Shown here piece by piece: positions 43,890-53,097 of a stretch of 64,000 nucleotides of DNA (the stretch's first letter is position 1; every line of letters begins with the position of its first letter). The notes beneath the pieces are model-generated. The model did not search any database and was not told where the DNA came from. It was given only the letters and a program-made list of their open reading frames with translations. The position numbers and the translations under genes were made by a program. This DNA is from Loripinus fragilis (lineage: Eukaryota; Mollusca; Bivalvia; Lucinida; Lucinidae): positions 92,322,913 to 92,386,912 of the forward strand of contig OZ026520.1 in the NCBI GenBank assembly GCA_964019695.1, written 5' to 3'.

Positions 43890-45480
43890 ATAGACCCACC
43901 TGCGATATCCAAATTTTCAAGTCAACAGTAAAGTCAATCCCGAAGGACAGGTTTTTTTTCATGCAATTGTTCATTTTCCATTCCCGGAGCATCTAGTGAC
44001 ACCTCAAAACATGATGAGGTATATGATTCTGCAATATGTTAGTGGAAAACAAATGTTGAGACCTCGGACCCTGGTCCGAGTTGAGACACAGTGATTATCG
44101 CGACTTTTAGTCAACTATTGATGGTTTTAGTCTTTCATTATGTATATAAGACTAGGCCTTGATTTCTGGCATCAGTTTTAGAAAAACGGGCTGTCCAATG
44201 TTGTCAAATAACGTTCATGCTAGATACATTACCATAACATTCCATGCATAAGCTGGGTGCTTAAGATCAAGCAACATACTCGCGTTAGAATGTGTTTAAT
44301 GGTAAAAAAATTACAGTTCAAACGTTGATAATCAGATCTTAGAACAAATCTACATGGATATGCTCGAGAAGCTCAAAATGGAAGCATGCAGTGTGCAAGA
44401 ACACATACAATAATATGGCTAAACAACCGCCAGCTTTTTTGAAAAGCTAATACTTGTGTAAACTCGATGATGATATTGTTGCGCGAAACGAAAAGAAAGT
44501 TAAGGTGTATTTATTTTATTATTATTATTCGTTTCTGTCTATCGACAGTGTCTTTTCATGCAATTGACTTAATTTCAAACGCCACTGCTATCATTCTGTC
44601 CATAAAAACTTATACCTAGCGCACTATATTTTTAGAACTATTTTAGTGGCGGTCAGGTTCATAAAGGGCGGGAAAACATTAGCAATCCACAAGAAAACGT
44701 GTCTTCTTCACGTTTATGACAAAAGGACAGGGCTGCGTTTATTGTCCGTCTCGTAATGTTTAAAAGCAAAGAAAAGTATAATGATAAAAAACGATTGCAA
44801 GATATTGTGCTTTTAACTGCAATATCTGGCTGCATCATAGATATTGCAAACGGTTCTTCGTCGTACAAGAGCAGGTTTTCTCATGCTAAGGCATTGTTTT
44901 TCTGACGCTCGTTTGAGGCATCCAATGGGGTTTACTGATTTGCGAATTTGTCCCAAATTTTTACCAATTAGCGTTTTCATAAAACTCATTTTTACCAGTA
45001 AGCACATTCAGCATTACAAAATAAAAAAAATTATCACTGATTTCTCTTAAATTAAACTGATTAAAGCGTAATTTTAACAAACGAAACACTGATTTTTAAG
45101 GTACCCCGTTGAGACCCTCTCCGTTTGATGTACAAATAAACTTATAATTCTGTTTCAATCATATGTAAGCTTTCAATAATCAAGTTTTCAAGCACAACAA
45201 CGTTTTTTTGACCATTGGGTTTACGTTTCAGAGCTGAAACCCGCAACAAACTAATAAAATACCAATATTGTTTTTGTCTAGCAGCAGGACAAGGGTTGTT
45301 TGCATTAAGGACATTTGGTTCCCAGCGGCTTACACAGGCTGTAACGGTCTAGGTAGCGGACTGGGTAGCAATGTTGAACGGGGGTTCGATGGTATGGGGA
45401 TTTTGTGTGTATTTTGTGTATATGATACCATTGGAAACAGATGTTTTGAGAAAACATCGTTTCCAAAAATGAACAAATAA
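43890..45480. other. Unassigned sequence
   Basis: Includes a minus frame at 44813-45007 (LIGKNLGQIRKSVNPIGCLK ...), basic but opposite another open frame; not called. AGACCTCGGACCCTGGTCCG (44062) is a short palindrome. No other structure recognised. Confidence 0.35.
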
Positions 45481-45484
45481 AGGG

Positions 45485-45688
45485 ACTGATAAGCAATATG
45501 TGGCTGTTTGTTTGTTACACAATACAACTCATCACTCTCAAGCTTTGTACCAAATTTCAGAATCCTAACCCAAGTAGTTGCTGAGAAATCTTTGACTGAA
45601 AAAAAAGTTTACAAACAGACAGACAGACAAACAAACATACATAATTACAGAAAAGGCAAAAACTATATACCCCCTATATACTTCGTAC
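45485..45688 (+). repeat. Helentron-like composite, left part
   Basis: GATAAGCAATATGTGGCTGT, CCAAGTAGTTGCTGAGAAAT, a GACAGACAGACAAACAAAC run, then CTATATACCCCCTATATACT and TCGTAC where it is interrupted by the foldback element at 45689. Confidence 0.65.
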
Positions 45689-45872
45689 GAATGCGGGTCA
45701 AGTCGGCCTTGGGTCAAGTCGGCCTGAGTCAAGTCGGCCCGGGTCAACTCGGCCCGGTCATCTATGCCTGGTCCTATATAGCCTTCTATTTTCAATTATA
45801 ACAATGCCAGTTCCATTCTTTTTATGTGTTTAACTGTTTTATTTTAATGTTCAACAAAAGTTTAAGGGAATA

Positions 45873-46061
45873 ATGCTTGGTCCTTTTATCCTTGTTCTCT
45901 CAATCTTGACTATCATTAGCCTACTCAACCATGTCGACGGGTCCAACTTCATAACGGCAAGTAACAAAAGGAAGATGCAAAACAAAGAGAAGTTTTTGCT
46001 AATTCAATGTTCAGAAAACGATAATTGCCTTGTTTGCAAGATATGGGAGAGCTATCAGTGA
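45873..46061 (+). other. 62-codon frame with signal-peptide-like start inside element A
   Basis: MLGPFILVLSILTIISLLNH then VDGSN gives a textbook-like hydrophobic leader with possible cleavage after VDG. The mature part is charged with three cysteines (QCSENDNCLVCKIW). No homologue recognised; may be chance. Confidence 0.25.
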
Positions 46062-46339
46062 GTGTTTGACAAAGTGTTAAAACTTTCATTAAATTCAAGA
46101 CAGCCATTACCTTTAATCAAGTAGCAAGTTTACCCACAATTTGATCAATTAAGAGCTTAATTGCAATGTCTGTCAATATTTTTTTAATATTTATCTTTGA
46201 TTTAGCCCGAAAGATTATGCAAAACCAAAAATCGTATATCATATACATCAATGTAACTGAACGCTCTGAAAATACACCGGGCAGAGTTGACTCAGGCCGT
46301 GTTGACCCAGGGCCGACTTGACTCAGGGGCCGACTTGAC

Positions 46340-47549
46340 GGGAACAAGACAGTTCACCGACAAGACAATTCACCGACACGGTTTTTGAAGACAGTTCACC
46401 GACAGATTTGAAGACAGTTCACCGACATGTTTAAAGACAGTTCATCGACACTTTTTATCACGTTATTGACATAGGCCTATCATATGGCTCGAAAGTATAA
46501 TTGATTATTGTGAAGAAATATTGATGAAGTATGATTTGAGGTGATATGCTGATATAATTTGTTGAGAAAACGATATTTTGTTTGTCTTATTTATGATTTA
46601 TAGACAGACATTTGATTGCTACATGAAGCTATATTAATGTGATCCTATAGCCAATCGTACATTATTTTTGATGAAATTCGCCAGCAATTCAAAGCATTCC
46701 TTTTGAATATATTTAAACAGATTTGTTCAGGCCTATCTTTTTTATTTTTAATTCTAACACACCTCGCCTATAGAGCCAACGGTAACAAACTGTGATATAT
46801 CGGACAATAATTCAATGCAAAAGTGTGTGATAGCTGACGTCACTGGAAAATGACGTCATTCATGGCATTAGACGGTGTAACGTCGTTTTTACGTTTGAAA
46901 GACGTTACAATTACATGTAATCGTATGCGACGTAGTCTAAATATTGGCGGGAGTTCTTCAGTGCAATGGCGGAAAGTTGGAAGAAGCTGAAGACTTTGAA
47001 TGTGTTTTCGTCGTTTATTGTGTGTTAGAATCGAAATAGATCAGCTCCATTGCGTGAATTGTTGAGTAATAATTCACTGTTTGTCGGTCAGTTGTGCGAA
47101 GATAAATCACTCGCGCTGCGCGCTCGTGATTTGATCTTCTTTACAACTGACCTCCAAAAAGTGAATTATTACTCAACAATTCACTGCTGGAGCTGATCTA
47201 TTTCTTTAATAGTTATTTTACGTTAGTGATATAAGACGTATATTTCGCACAGACAATGTAACGATAGTTATATAGGAAGTTGTTTGCATGTCTAATAAAA
47301 TCATATTGCAATAGCAAACAGGTAATTTAATCAGCTTTATATTATGCCTTCGTTCATTATAACATCAATAAATGGTGAATATTGTGACATTCCATATAAA
47401 TACAATATAAAATTTGTCAATGAACTGTCTTCAATTCTGTCGGTGAACTGTCTTCAATTCTGTCGGTGAACTGTCTTCAAAATGCGTGTCGGTGAACTGT
47501 CTTCAAAATGCGTGTCGGTGAACTGTCCTGTCGGTGAACTGTCTCGATT
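46340..47549. mobile_element. Foldback element B with tandem GACAGTTCACCGACA arms, nested in A
   Basis: Termini GGGAACAAGACAGTTCACC and the inverse of GGAATCGAGACAGTTCACC. Left arm 46347-46452 has five units, right arm 47425-47545 six inverted units. Direct repeats CCGACTTGAC flank it (46330-46339; 47550-47559). Part of this may be element end or array identity, so the duplication is 8-10 bp. Removing B restores A's tandem arm. Confidence 0.8.
46752..47205 (+). mobile_element. Two-part palindromic MITE, copy 2, with TTAA duplication
   Basis: Same structure as 14330-14780 with few differences by eye. Exact TTAA at 46748-46751 and 47206-47209. TGACGTCA at 46835 and 46851, ATTGGCGGGAG near 46943, AATGGCGGAA near 46965. 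A 20-codon frame (MAESWKKLKTLNVFSSFIVC, 46966-47028) starts at the YY1-like site; it is broken in copy 1. Confidence 0.8.
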
Positions 47550-47591
47550 CCGACTTGACTTCAGGCCGAGTTGACCCGCTACCCTTCGTAC

Positions 47592-48526
47592 TGGGGGTAC
47601 AACTAATCACTATCAAGCTTTATACCAAATTTCAGAATCCTAACTAAAGTAGTTGCTGAGAAATCTTTGACAGAAAAAAATGTCCCTATGTATTACATAA
47701 GAGTGAAAGAAGGAAAAAATGAAAAATTGAAAAAAGATGACAAAATGAGGATTAGCATCTTAATTCCCATTTACAAAGTACACTTTGCCTTCCTGAAGGT
47801 GTATGCAAAATTTGAAAACACTGGCTCCAATAGGAGCTGAGAAATCTGTGACAGAAATTTGCATTGGAGAGAAAGAAAAATGAACAAATAAAGGGACTGA
47901 TAAGCAATATGTGGCTGTTTGTTTGTTACACAATACAACTCATCACTCTCAAGCTTTGTACAAAATTTCAGAATCCTAACCCAAGTAGTTGCTGAGAAAT
48001 CTTTGACGGAAAAAAAAAGTTTACAGACAAACAGACAGACAGACAAACAAACATAATTACAGAAAAGGCAAAAACTATATACCCCCTAAAAAATGTCCCT
48101 ATGTATTACATAAAAGTGAAAGAAGGAAAAAAATGAAAAATTGAAAAAAGATGACAAAATGAGGATTAGCATCTTAATTCCCATTTACAAAGTACACTTT
48201 GCCTCCCTTAAGGTGTATACAAAATTTGAAAACACTGGCTCCAATAGGAGCTGAGAAATCTGTGACAGAAATTTCCATTGGAGAGAAAGAAAAATGAACA
48301 AATAAAGGGACTGATAAGCAATATGTGGCTGTTTGTTCGTTACACAATACAACTCATCACTCTCAAGCTTTGTACAAAATTTCAGAATCCTAACCCAAGT
48401 AGTTGCTGAGAAATCTTTGACGAAAAAAAAAGTTTACAGACAAACTGACAGACAGACAAACAAACATAATTACAGAAAAGGCAAAAACTATATACCCCCT
48501 ATATACTTCGTACCGGGGGTATAAAG
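47592..48526 (+). repeat. Helentron-like composite, right part, with 410-bp direct duplication
   Basis: 47680-48088 and 48093-48526 are nearly identical (GTCCCTATGTATTACATAA to CTATATACCCCCTA). Each unit ends with (GACA)n-like runs. The intact terminus CTATATACTTCGTACCGGGG then GTATAAAG ends it. Confidence 0.75.
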
Positions 48527-48765
48527 AACAATGCAAGCAGGGAAAAACGAGTATTTATAGTCTGTAAGAAAGAGAGTGCATGTGGCGAGTGTATACTTCA
48601 GGATGATCAAAATATGGAGGTAGTATGGCAACTAGGCCGTAAACGATTTTATGAAATCAGGAACGACTAAATGTCTGTCCTGATCTGGGTCCAAACAGTT
48701 TGCAAAGGATATCAGCAGACGACAAAATTTGTGGCTATATATAGGAAGGAAAGAAACAAACTTAC

Positions 48766-48932
48766 CCTGTCCTTCCATCTGAACTCCGTGTTAGATGCAC
48801 TACATATCCGGACTTTTCATACGAATCCGCAGTCACATGATATTTCAACTCAAACACAAAGTTGGTCTGTGCCTCAAACTCCCCATTTCTAATAACACCC
48901 CACTGATTATTTTCAACTTCTAATTTAGCCAT
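48766..48932 (-). CDS. Initiator exon of an unidentified gene
   Basis: The ATG at 48932-48930 has a good context (AAC before ATG, G after). It opens 55 codons beginning MAKLEVENNQWGVIRNGEFE and ending SSDGRT, followed by two extra bases and a GTAAGT donor (48760-48765). The peptide looks like folded protein: alternating hydrophobic strands (TNFVFELKYHV, SGYVVHLTR) and no low complexity. The pattern W-G-V-x(3)-G-E-F...TNF.FEL..HV is reminiscent of the N-terminal region of DUF927-type primase/helicase-like proteins common in bivalves, but that is a weak recollection. Exon phase is 2, matching the start phase of the exon at 15783-16029 on the same strand. A CCAAT-rich segment lies just upstream. 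Real-exon confidence is moderate; function unknown. Confidence 0.55.
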
Positions 48933-49079
48933 GTTTGTTGTCACACTTTAACACCAAGATTTTTTTTACAAAATCAATTAGAATCTTCACCCAGGATACT
49001 TATTAATAAATAACAAGCTTGTAATGTCGGTGTATGCCATACAGTTTATATGTACATGTAAAAGTAACTAAATTTAACT

Positions 49080-49400
49080 TCTTACAATTTGATTGGTGGA
49101 GCATTACCCATTGAATTGATTGGATATGGTATGGGAAACATTAGCCAATAAAATGAAGTCTAAATTCATGAAAGATTTTGATTGGTTGGTTTGTTTCTCA
49201 AATGTTTTCTGTGTTGCCTAATTGGATATGGTATGAGACACATAAGCCAATCAAATGAAAGATAAATTTATGTTGATTTGTTTGATCTCCATTTTATTAT
49301 GTAAGTGTTTCAACTGTGTTGATTGGAGTTAGGCGCTGATTGGATAATTGATTTAACTGTTTCAAAACAGTTGCTTTGATCTAGTAATTGGTTAACTGCT
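49080..49400 (-). promoter_or_regulatory. CCAAT-box cluster upstream of the initiator exon
   Basis: Nine CCAAT pentamers occur in about 300 bp, in both orientations: ATTGG near 49092, 49118, 49180, 49220, 49322, 49339 and 49387, CCAAT near 49145 and 49247. Relative to the ATG at 48932 this is -150 to -460. A segment of about 40 bp carrying paired boxes (TTGGATATGGTATG ... GCCAAT) is present twice, at 49118 and 49220. CCAAT is the NF-Y site and is typical of metazoan proximal promoters. No clear TATA box was identified. Chance is possible in AT-rich DNA, but the density is unusual for this window. Confidence 0.4.
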
Positions 49401-49404
49401 AGTG

Positions 49405-49520
49405 TCCCTGGTATCAGTCAAGACCCAGATCAGGCCTAAACTGTTTGACACTTATGTTATTTATGACAACAGCTTTTTTTAAAATTGTGGATATGTATAA
49501 ACATGCTCTGACAGCATGAA
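49405..49520. repeat. Hairpin repeat fragment
   Basis: GTCAAGACCCAGATCAGGCC then TAAACTGTTTGACACTTATG; one arm plus flank. Confidence 0.55.
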
Positions 49521-49569
49521 AAGGCTCCCCACACACCTATACAAGTATAAGTTTTGTTGTTGCCATTGT

Positions 49570-49800
49570 TTACTGTTTTTGTTTTGTTGTTTGAGGTTTT
49601 ATGGTCAATAGCTATGGTCATGTTGAGACGGTCAGTTCACCTAACCACACTTTTTCCTGGGCAACTTTGACTACGCGGTTAACCAGTATATTGTGCAACA
49701 ACCCTTCTTGAATCAGCGGAAGGAGGGGAATGTCCATAGAAATTATTTCATGATCAATCTCAACTAAAGTATTGGACGGGGTCGGGATCAGATGTCTACC
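49570..49800 (-). mobile_element. SINE family E, 5'-truncated
   Basis: Minus orientation matches 9335-9560: GATCATGAAATAATTTCTAT, CAAGAAGGGTTGTTGCACAA, CCCAGGAAAAAGTGTGGTTA, GGTGAACTGACCGTCTCAAC. Only the end of the tRNA-like head is left. Confidence 0.75.
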
Positions 49801-50059
49801 AACTGCCCTATGGGGTTTGGTATTGTTTAATTGTGTTGATACTAATTGTAAACCCCTATATTGAATCTTGACATAATCTCAAAACCTCTGAACCCAAATT
49901 GTAGACCTTATTTGACACAAGATTAAGATGTTGTCAAATTTTGTCCAATATTGGAGCCAATAAAGTGCTGAATTTCCATAACTTGGTTTTTATCACAATG
50001 TGTTTTTTTTTTCTTTTGACATCATCCTAATTTTGTGTCAAATAACTCTAGCCGCCTCA

Positions 50060-50340
50060 ATTGTTGTCTGCTGATAACCGTTGCTAACAGTTTGGACCCA
50101 GATCTGGACTGACACAATGTAAGTCCTGATCTGGGTCAGATCTGTTTGTGTTCTTGAAAGATTTTTTTTTAAAAGTTAATTATCAAAAAAAAAATTTCAA
50201 AAATTGATTACAAAAAAAAAAAAAAACTTGAAAAAAAAAACTTTCACAATATTAATTTTCAAAATGTAAATCTTTAAAATTCAGCCGACGCCAATAAAAG
50301 CATGAAAAATTACCCAGTATGCAAAGAATTAAGCTGCTGC
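50060..50340. repeat. Hairpin repeat, CAGTTTGGACCCAGATC type, full
   Basis: TTGTCTGCTGATAACCGTTG, CAGTTTGGACCCAGATCTGG, GTCCTGATCTGGGTCAGATC, A-rich spacer, then AGCCGACGCCAATAAAAGC and TACCCAGTATGCAAAGA. Confidence 0.6.
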
Positions 50341-50454
50341 TGATGTATCAAGTAATAATGTCAGGTAGATCTTTGAGTGATTGTCTAAGCTGACATGAAC
50401 AAAATTGATATCCTATATATAATTGTATACTGGTTATTCCTAAATGTGTACTTT

Positions 50455-50530
50455 AGCAAACAGTGAAGACCCAGATGAAATGCTGTATAATGCAGCATTT
50501 CATCAGGGTCTACACTGTTTGCTAGACAAA
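50455..50530. repeat. Hairpin repeat with AAATGCTG core
   Basis: AGCAAACAGTGAAGACCCAG and GGGTCTACACTGTTTGCT outer arms; core GAAATGCTGTATAATGCAGC then ATTTC fully self-complementary but unrelated to the ACTGCTCC core elsewhere. Confidence 0.75.
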
Positions 50531-50779
50531 AACAAAATTTTATAGAAAGAAATACAATTTTATTTTGGAAATTATAATCTGTAACCCCTTGATACATGCA
50601 ATGGACAATCCATTGTTATATTTGGTCAGACCAGTGATTCATTTATACAATGTATACAAGGCACTCTTTGATGAAATTTCAAAATAATTTAATTTTTAAT
50701 GAGCTTATTTTGCTGGTAATGATGAGATGTGCCTTTAAGTGTCAAATCATCTGGGTCTACCTTATTTTCCATAATTAAC

Positions 50780-50945
50780 TCTTTGCATGCTGGGTAATTT
50801 TACATGTGTTTTGTTGTCTGTTGATTTTTTTCTTCAAAATTTACTTCTTCCAAAAATTTCAGGAATACCATCAGTGTCAAACATTTTTGATTCAGATCAG
50901 TCAAAGAGGTTTTGTGGGGCCTGATCTGGATCAAAACTGTTTGCA
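50780..50945. repeat. Hairpin repeat, CAGTTTGGACCCAGATC type
   Basis: TTTGCATGCTGGGTAATTTT, TTGTTGTCTGTTGATTTTTT, then GGGGCCTGATCTGGATCAAA and ACTGTTTGCAGAGGTTA. Confidence 0.6.
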
Positions 50946-50949
50946 GAGG

Positions 50950-51150
50950 TTACTCAGGCCTTTAGTTAAGAGTGTGTACCAAAAAATTAATTTTCTTATT
51001 TCTCTAGAAAACATATGTTGTGGGTACTCAAAAGATCCGTCTCATTGAGATGCTTCTTTTGAGCTTCCAAAACACATGTTCAAACTGATGGGTTAGAAAA
51101 TATTTACAATTCTATGCTCAAAAATTCTGTTTATCTAAAGCTTTGTAACT
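50950..51150. mobile_element. Fold-back MITE family C, copy 4
   Basis: GCCTTTAGTTAAGAGTGTGT, ATATGTTGTGGGTACTCAAA, GATCCGTCTCATTGAGATGC, CAAAACACATGTTCAAACTG. Confidence 0.65.
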
Positions 51151-51389
51151 AGAGGGCAAAGAGTTAAAAACAGATGTCTAATAAGTGGTGATAGTATTGA
51201 TCCATTGTTTTGCAATTAAAAAGTGTCACCCTTGACAAAACTACCAATTAATGACATAATGAAACCAAAGGAGATTAACTGTTCAAAGGTCAGAAAATTA
51301 AGTCATTTTTAATTCATTAACTGTTATGGTATTTTAACTCTGCCCTCTAGATAATTTTGTATGAGAAGATAAGATAAGATAAGTAATGC

Positions 51390-51650
51390 TTTTTGTCATC
51401 TGCTGATTTTTTTTTCAAATTCATCTATTTCGAAAAAATTCTTTCAGAAATACCATTAGAGTGTCAAACAGTTTTGGATACCAAATCAGGCCGACAGCCT
51501 GGTGTGGGTCTATATTTTTTGCAATGGTTATCAATGTTCACCCAAAACATATGCTAAAAATTATGGGTCAGAAAGTATTAAAAAAGTTTTCGCTGATTTT
51601 TTTTTCTTATCCAAACAGGTCCTGTGAATTTTCTTTAAATATTTAAAGTA
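51390..51650. repeat. Hairpin repeat adjoining a half MITE C
   Basis: TTTTGTCATCTGCTGATTTT, GTGTCAAACAGTTTTGGATA; then from 51535 CACCCAAAACATATGCTAAA, the right half of family C. Confidence 0.55.
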
Positions 51651-51734
51651 AGTGTGAGGTAGGATATCATGTGAGCTATTGAAGACTCTGGTGCTAAAAC
51701 ACGCCGATCAATCGTGTCAATTAGATTTAAATTT

Positions 51735-52010
51735 TGTATATCATGACAGGCTGTGTATTTACTGATGACATGTGGCTATATGCAATATGTGATCCTTTTT
51801 TATATATGTATCATGACAGGCAGCATAGATACTCAGATGGCATATGGTAATATGAGATATAATTGTCAACTGTATCTACATTGTTTATCATGATTCACAC
51901 CCATTAATGGTTAGAATAGCGCCAATTAGGTTTAAGATTAATTAGCAATTATATGAATATCATGACAGGCAGTGTAGATTCTGATGACGTGAGGCAATAT
52001 GCGATATGTC
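51735..52010. repeat. Dispersed repeat family J, two to three units
   Basis: ATCATGACAGGCTGTGTATT at 51738, ATCATGACAGGCAGCATAG near 51810 and ATCATGACAGGCAGTGTAGA at 51959, with ATTCACACCCATTAATGGTT between. Confidence 0.6.
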
Positions 52011-52209
52011 ATCCATTTAATATTTTAAAGAGGTGTCTTAGATTCATCTAAAGGGCTACTTCAGTCTGAACTAGGGCTAATCTGTTTGGCCATAACTGAC
52101 TTTCTGATGTCAGGGGCTTTATCATAAACCAAATTAAAACAATAAAATCTTTATTAAAAACAGAAGTTCATGTATATTCTATATAGGACACAACAAAAAT
52201 GAATAGACT

Positions 52210-52575
52210 GCAGACATCCAGATAATAGGCTGTATTTGAAAATTATTTTTTTTATTTCTCAGCCAAAACACATGTTGTGGGTACTTAAAAGAACCATCTC
52301 AATGCCACAGTTCTTTTGAATTACCAAAACACATGTTTAGATTGATGGGTAAGAAAATAATTTTAAATTTTACGCTCATAAAATTTCCTTATCTGGATCT
52401 ATGGCATCCAGACCTCCAGATAAGGGGGTGTATTCAAAAATTATTTTTCTTATTTCTCAACCAAAACATATGTTGTGGGTACTCAAATGAACCGTCTCAA
52501 TGAGATAACACATGTTTAAATTGATGAGTAAGGAAATAATTTCAATTTTACTCTCAAAAACTGAGCTTATCTGGA
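52210..52575. mobile_element. Two adjacent MITE C copies
   Basis: Copy one (52210-52400) and copy two (52410-52575) each carry ATGTTGTGGGTACT and a right half with AAATTTTACGCTCAT or similar; the second has lost most of its right hairpin arm. Confidence 0.65.
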
Positions 52576-52580
52576 CATAT

Positions 52581-52799
52581 GTGGGTGAAAGTTCAAAATT
52601 TCCAAAATCTTGAACTTTAGAAATTCAAGGATGCCTCCAAAAATTAAAAATTTCATGTTTAAATGTGTTTAGATAATCTGAAAATTTATCAGAGAAGCTA
52701 TTATAATCTCCCTTATTCAGCATTTTGAGGCTGACTTTCTTTGGAAAGGCAGCCTAAAAACCCTGAATTCAGGCTTTATCCTGAAAACTTTCACCCATG
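52581..52799. mobile_element. MITE family B, copy 3
   Basis: GTGGGTGAAAGTTC and GAAAACTTTCACCCATG; internal TTTTGAGGCTGACTTTC with a mutated partner. Flanking GGACATAT is present on both sides (6-8 bp duplication, boundary uncertain). Confidence 0.65.
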
Positions 52800-52879
52800 G
52801 GACATATAATAGAGGGATGCTAAAATGGAGAATTTTAAATACCAAGTTAACCCATTTAACATAATCTTCCATATTTACA

Positions 52880-53097
52880 TATAGAGGATCTTACCTGAGT
52901 ACTTGTGTATTATTGAATTTATTAAAAATAGATAAATTGCAGGGTTCTGCTGAGCAGTACATCGCTTTTTCGCAACAAGTTTAATAAATTCAATGATACA
53001 AGAGTACAAATTCAATGAAACAGGAGTACCAATGTTAAATTCTATTTATCACGACACTTAAGTTATTTTGAAGTCACATTTTTGGGTTTTGTCATAT
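52880..53097. mobile_element. Hairpin element family N, copy 2
   Basis: GTGTATTATTGAATTTATTA and AAGTTTAATAAATTCAATGA arms; right flank AATTCTATTTATCACGACAC corresponds to 7330-7370 inverted. Confidence 0.5.

Larger units (their letters stand above)
45689..47583. mobile_element. Foldback element A with tandem GGTCAAGTCGGCC arms, 8-bp duplication
   Basis: Termini GAATGCGGGTCAAGTCGG and CCGAGTTGACCCGCTACC match at 14 of 18. The left arm has four GGGTCAAGTCGGCC-like units (45694-45760); the right arm has five inverted units, split by a nested element (46277-46339 and 47550-47578). The exact 8-bp duplication CTTCGTAC (45681-45688; 47584-47591) falls inside a Helentron-like terminus whose intact form is seen at 48506-48513. 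Confidence 0.8.

Noticed and set aside
44813..45050. Overlapping basic frames on both strands
   Set aside because: Two open frames on opposite strands over the same bases and no splice or domain evidence; probably chance.
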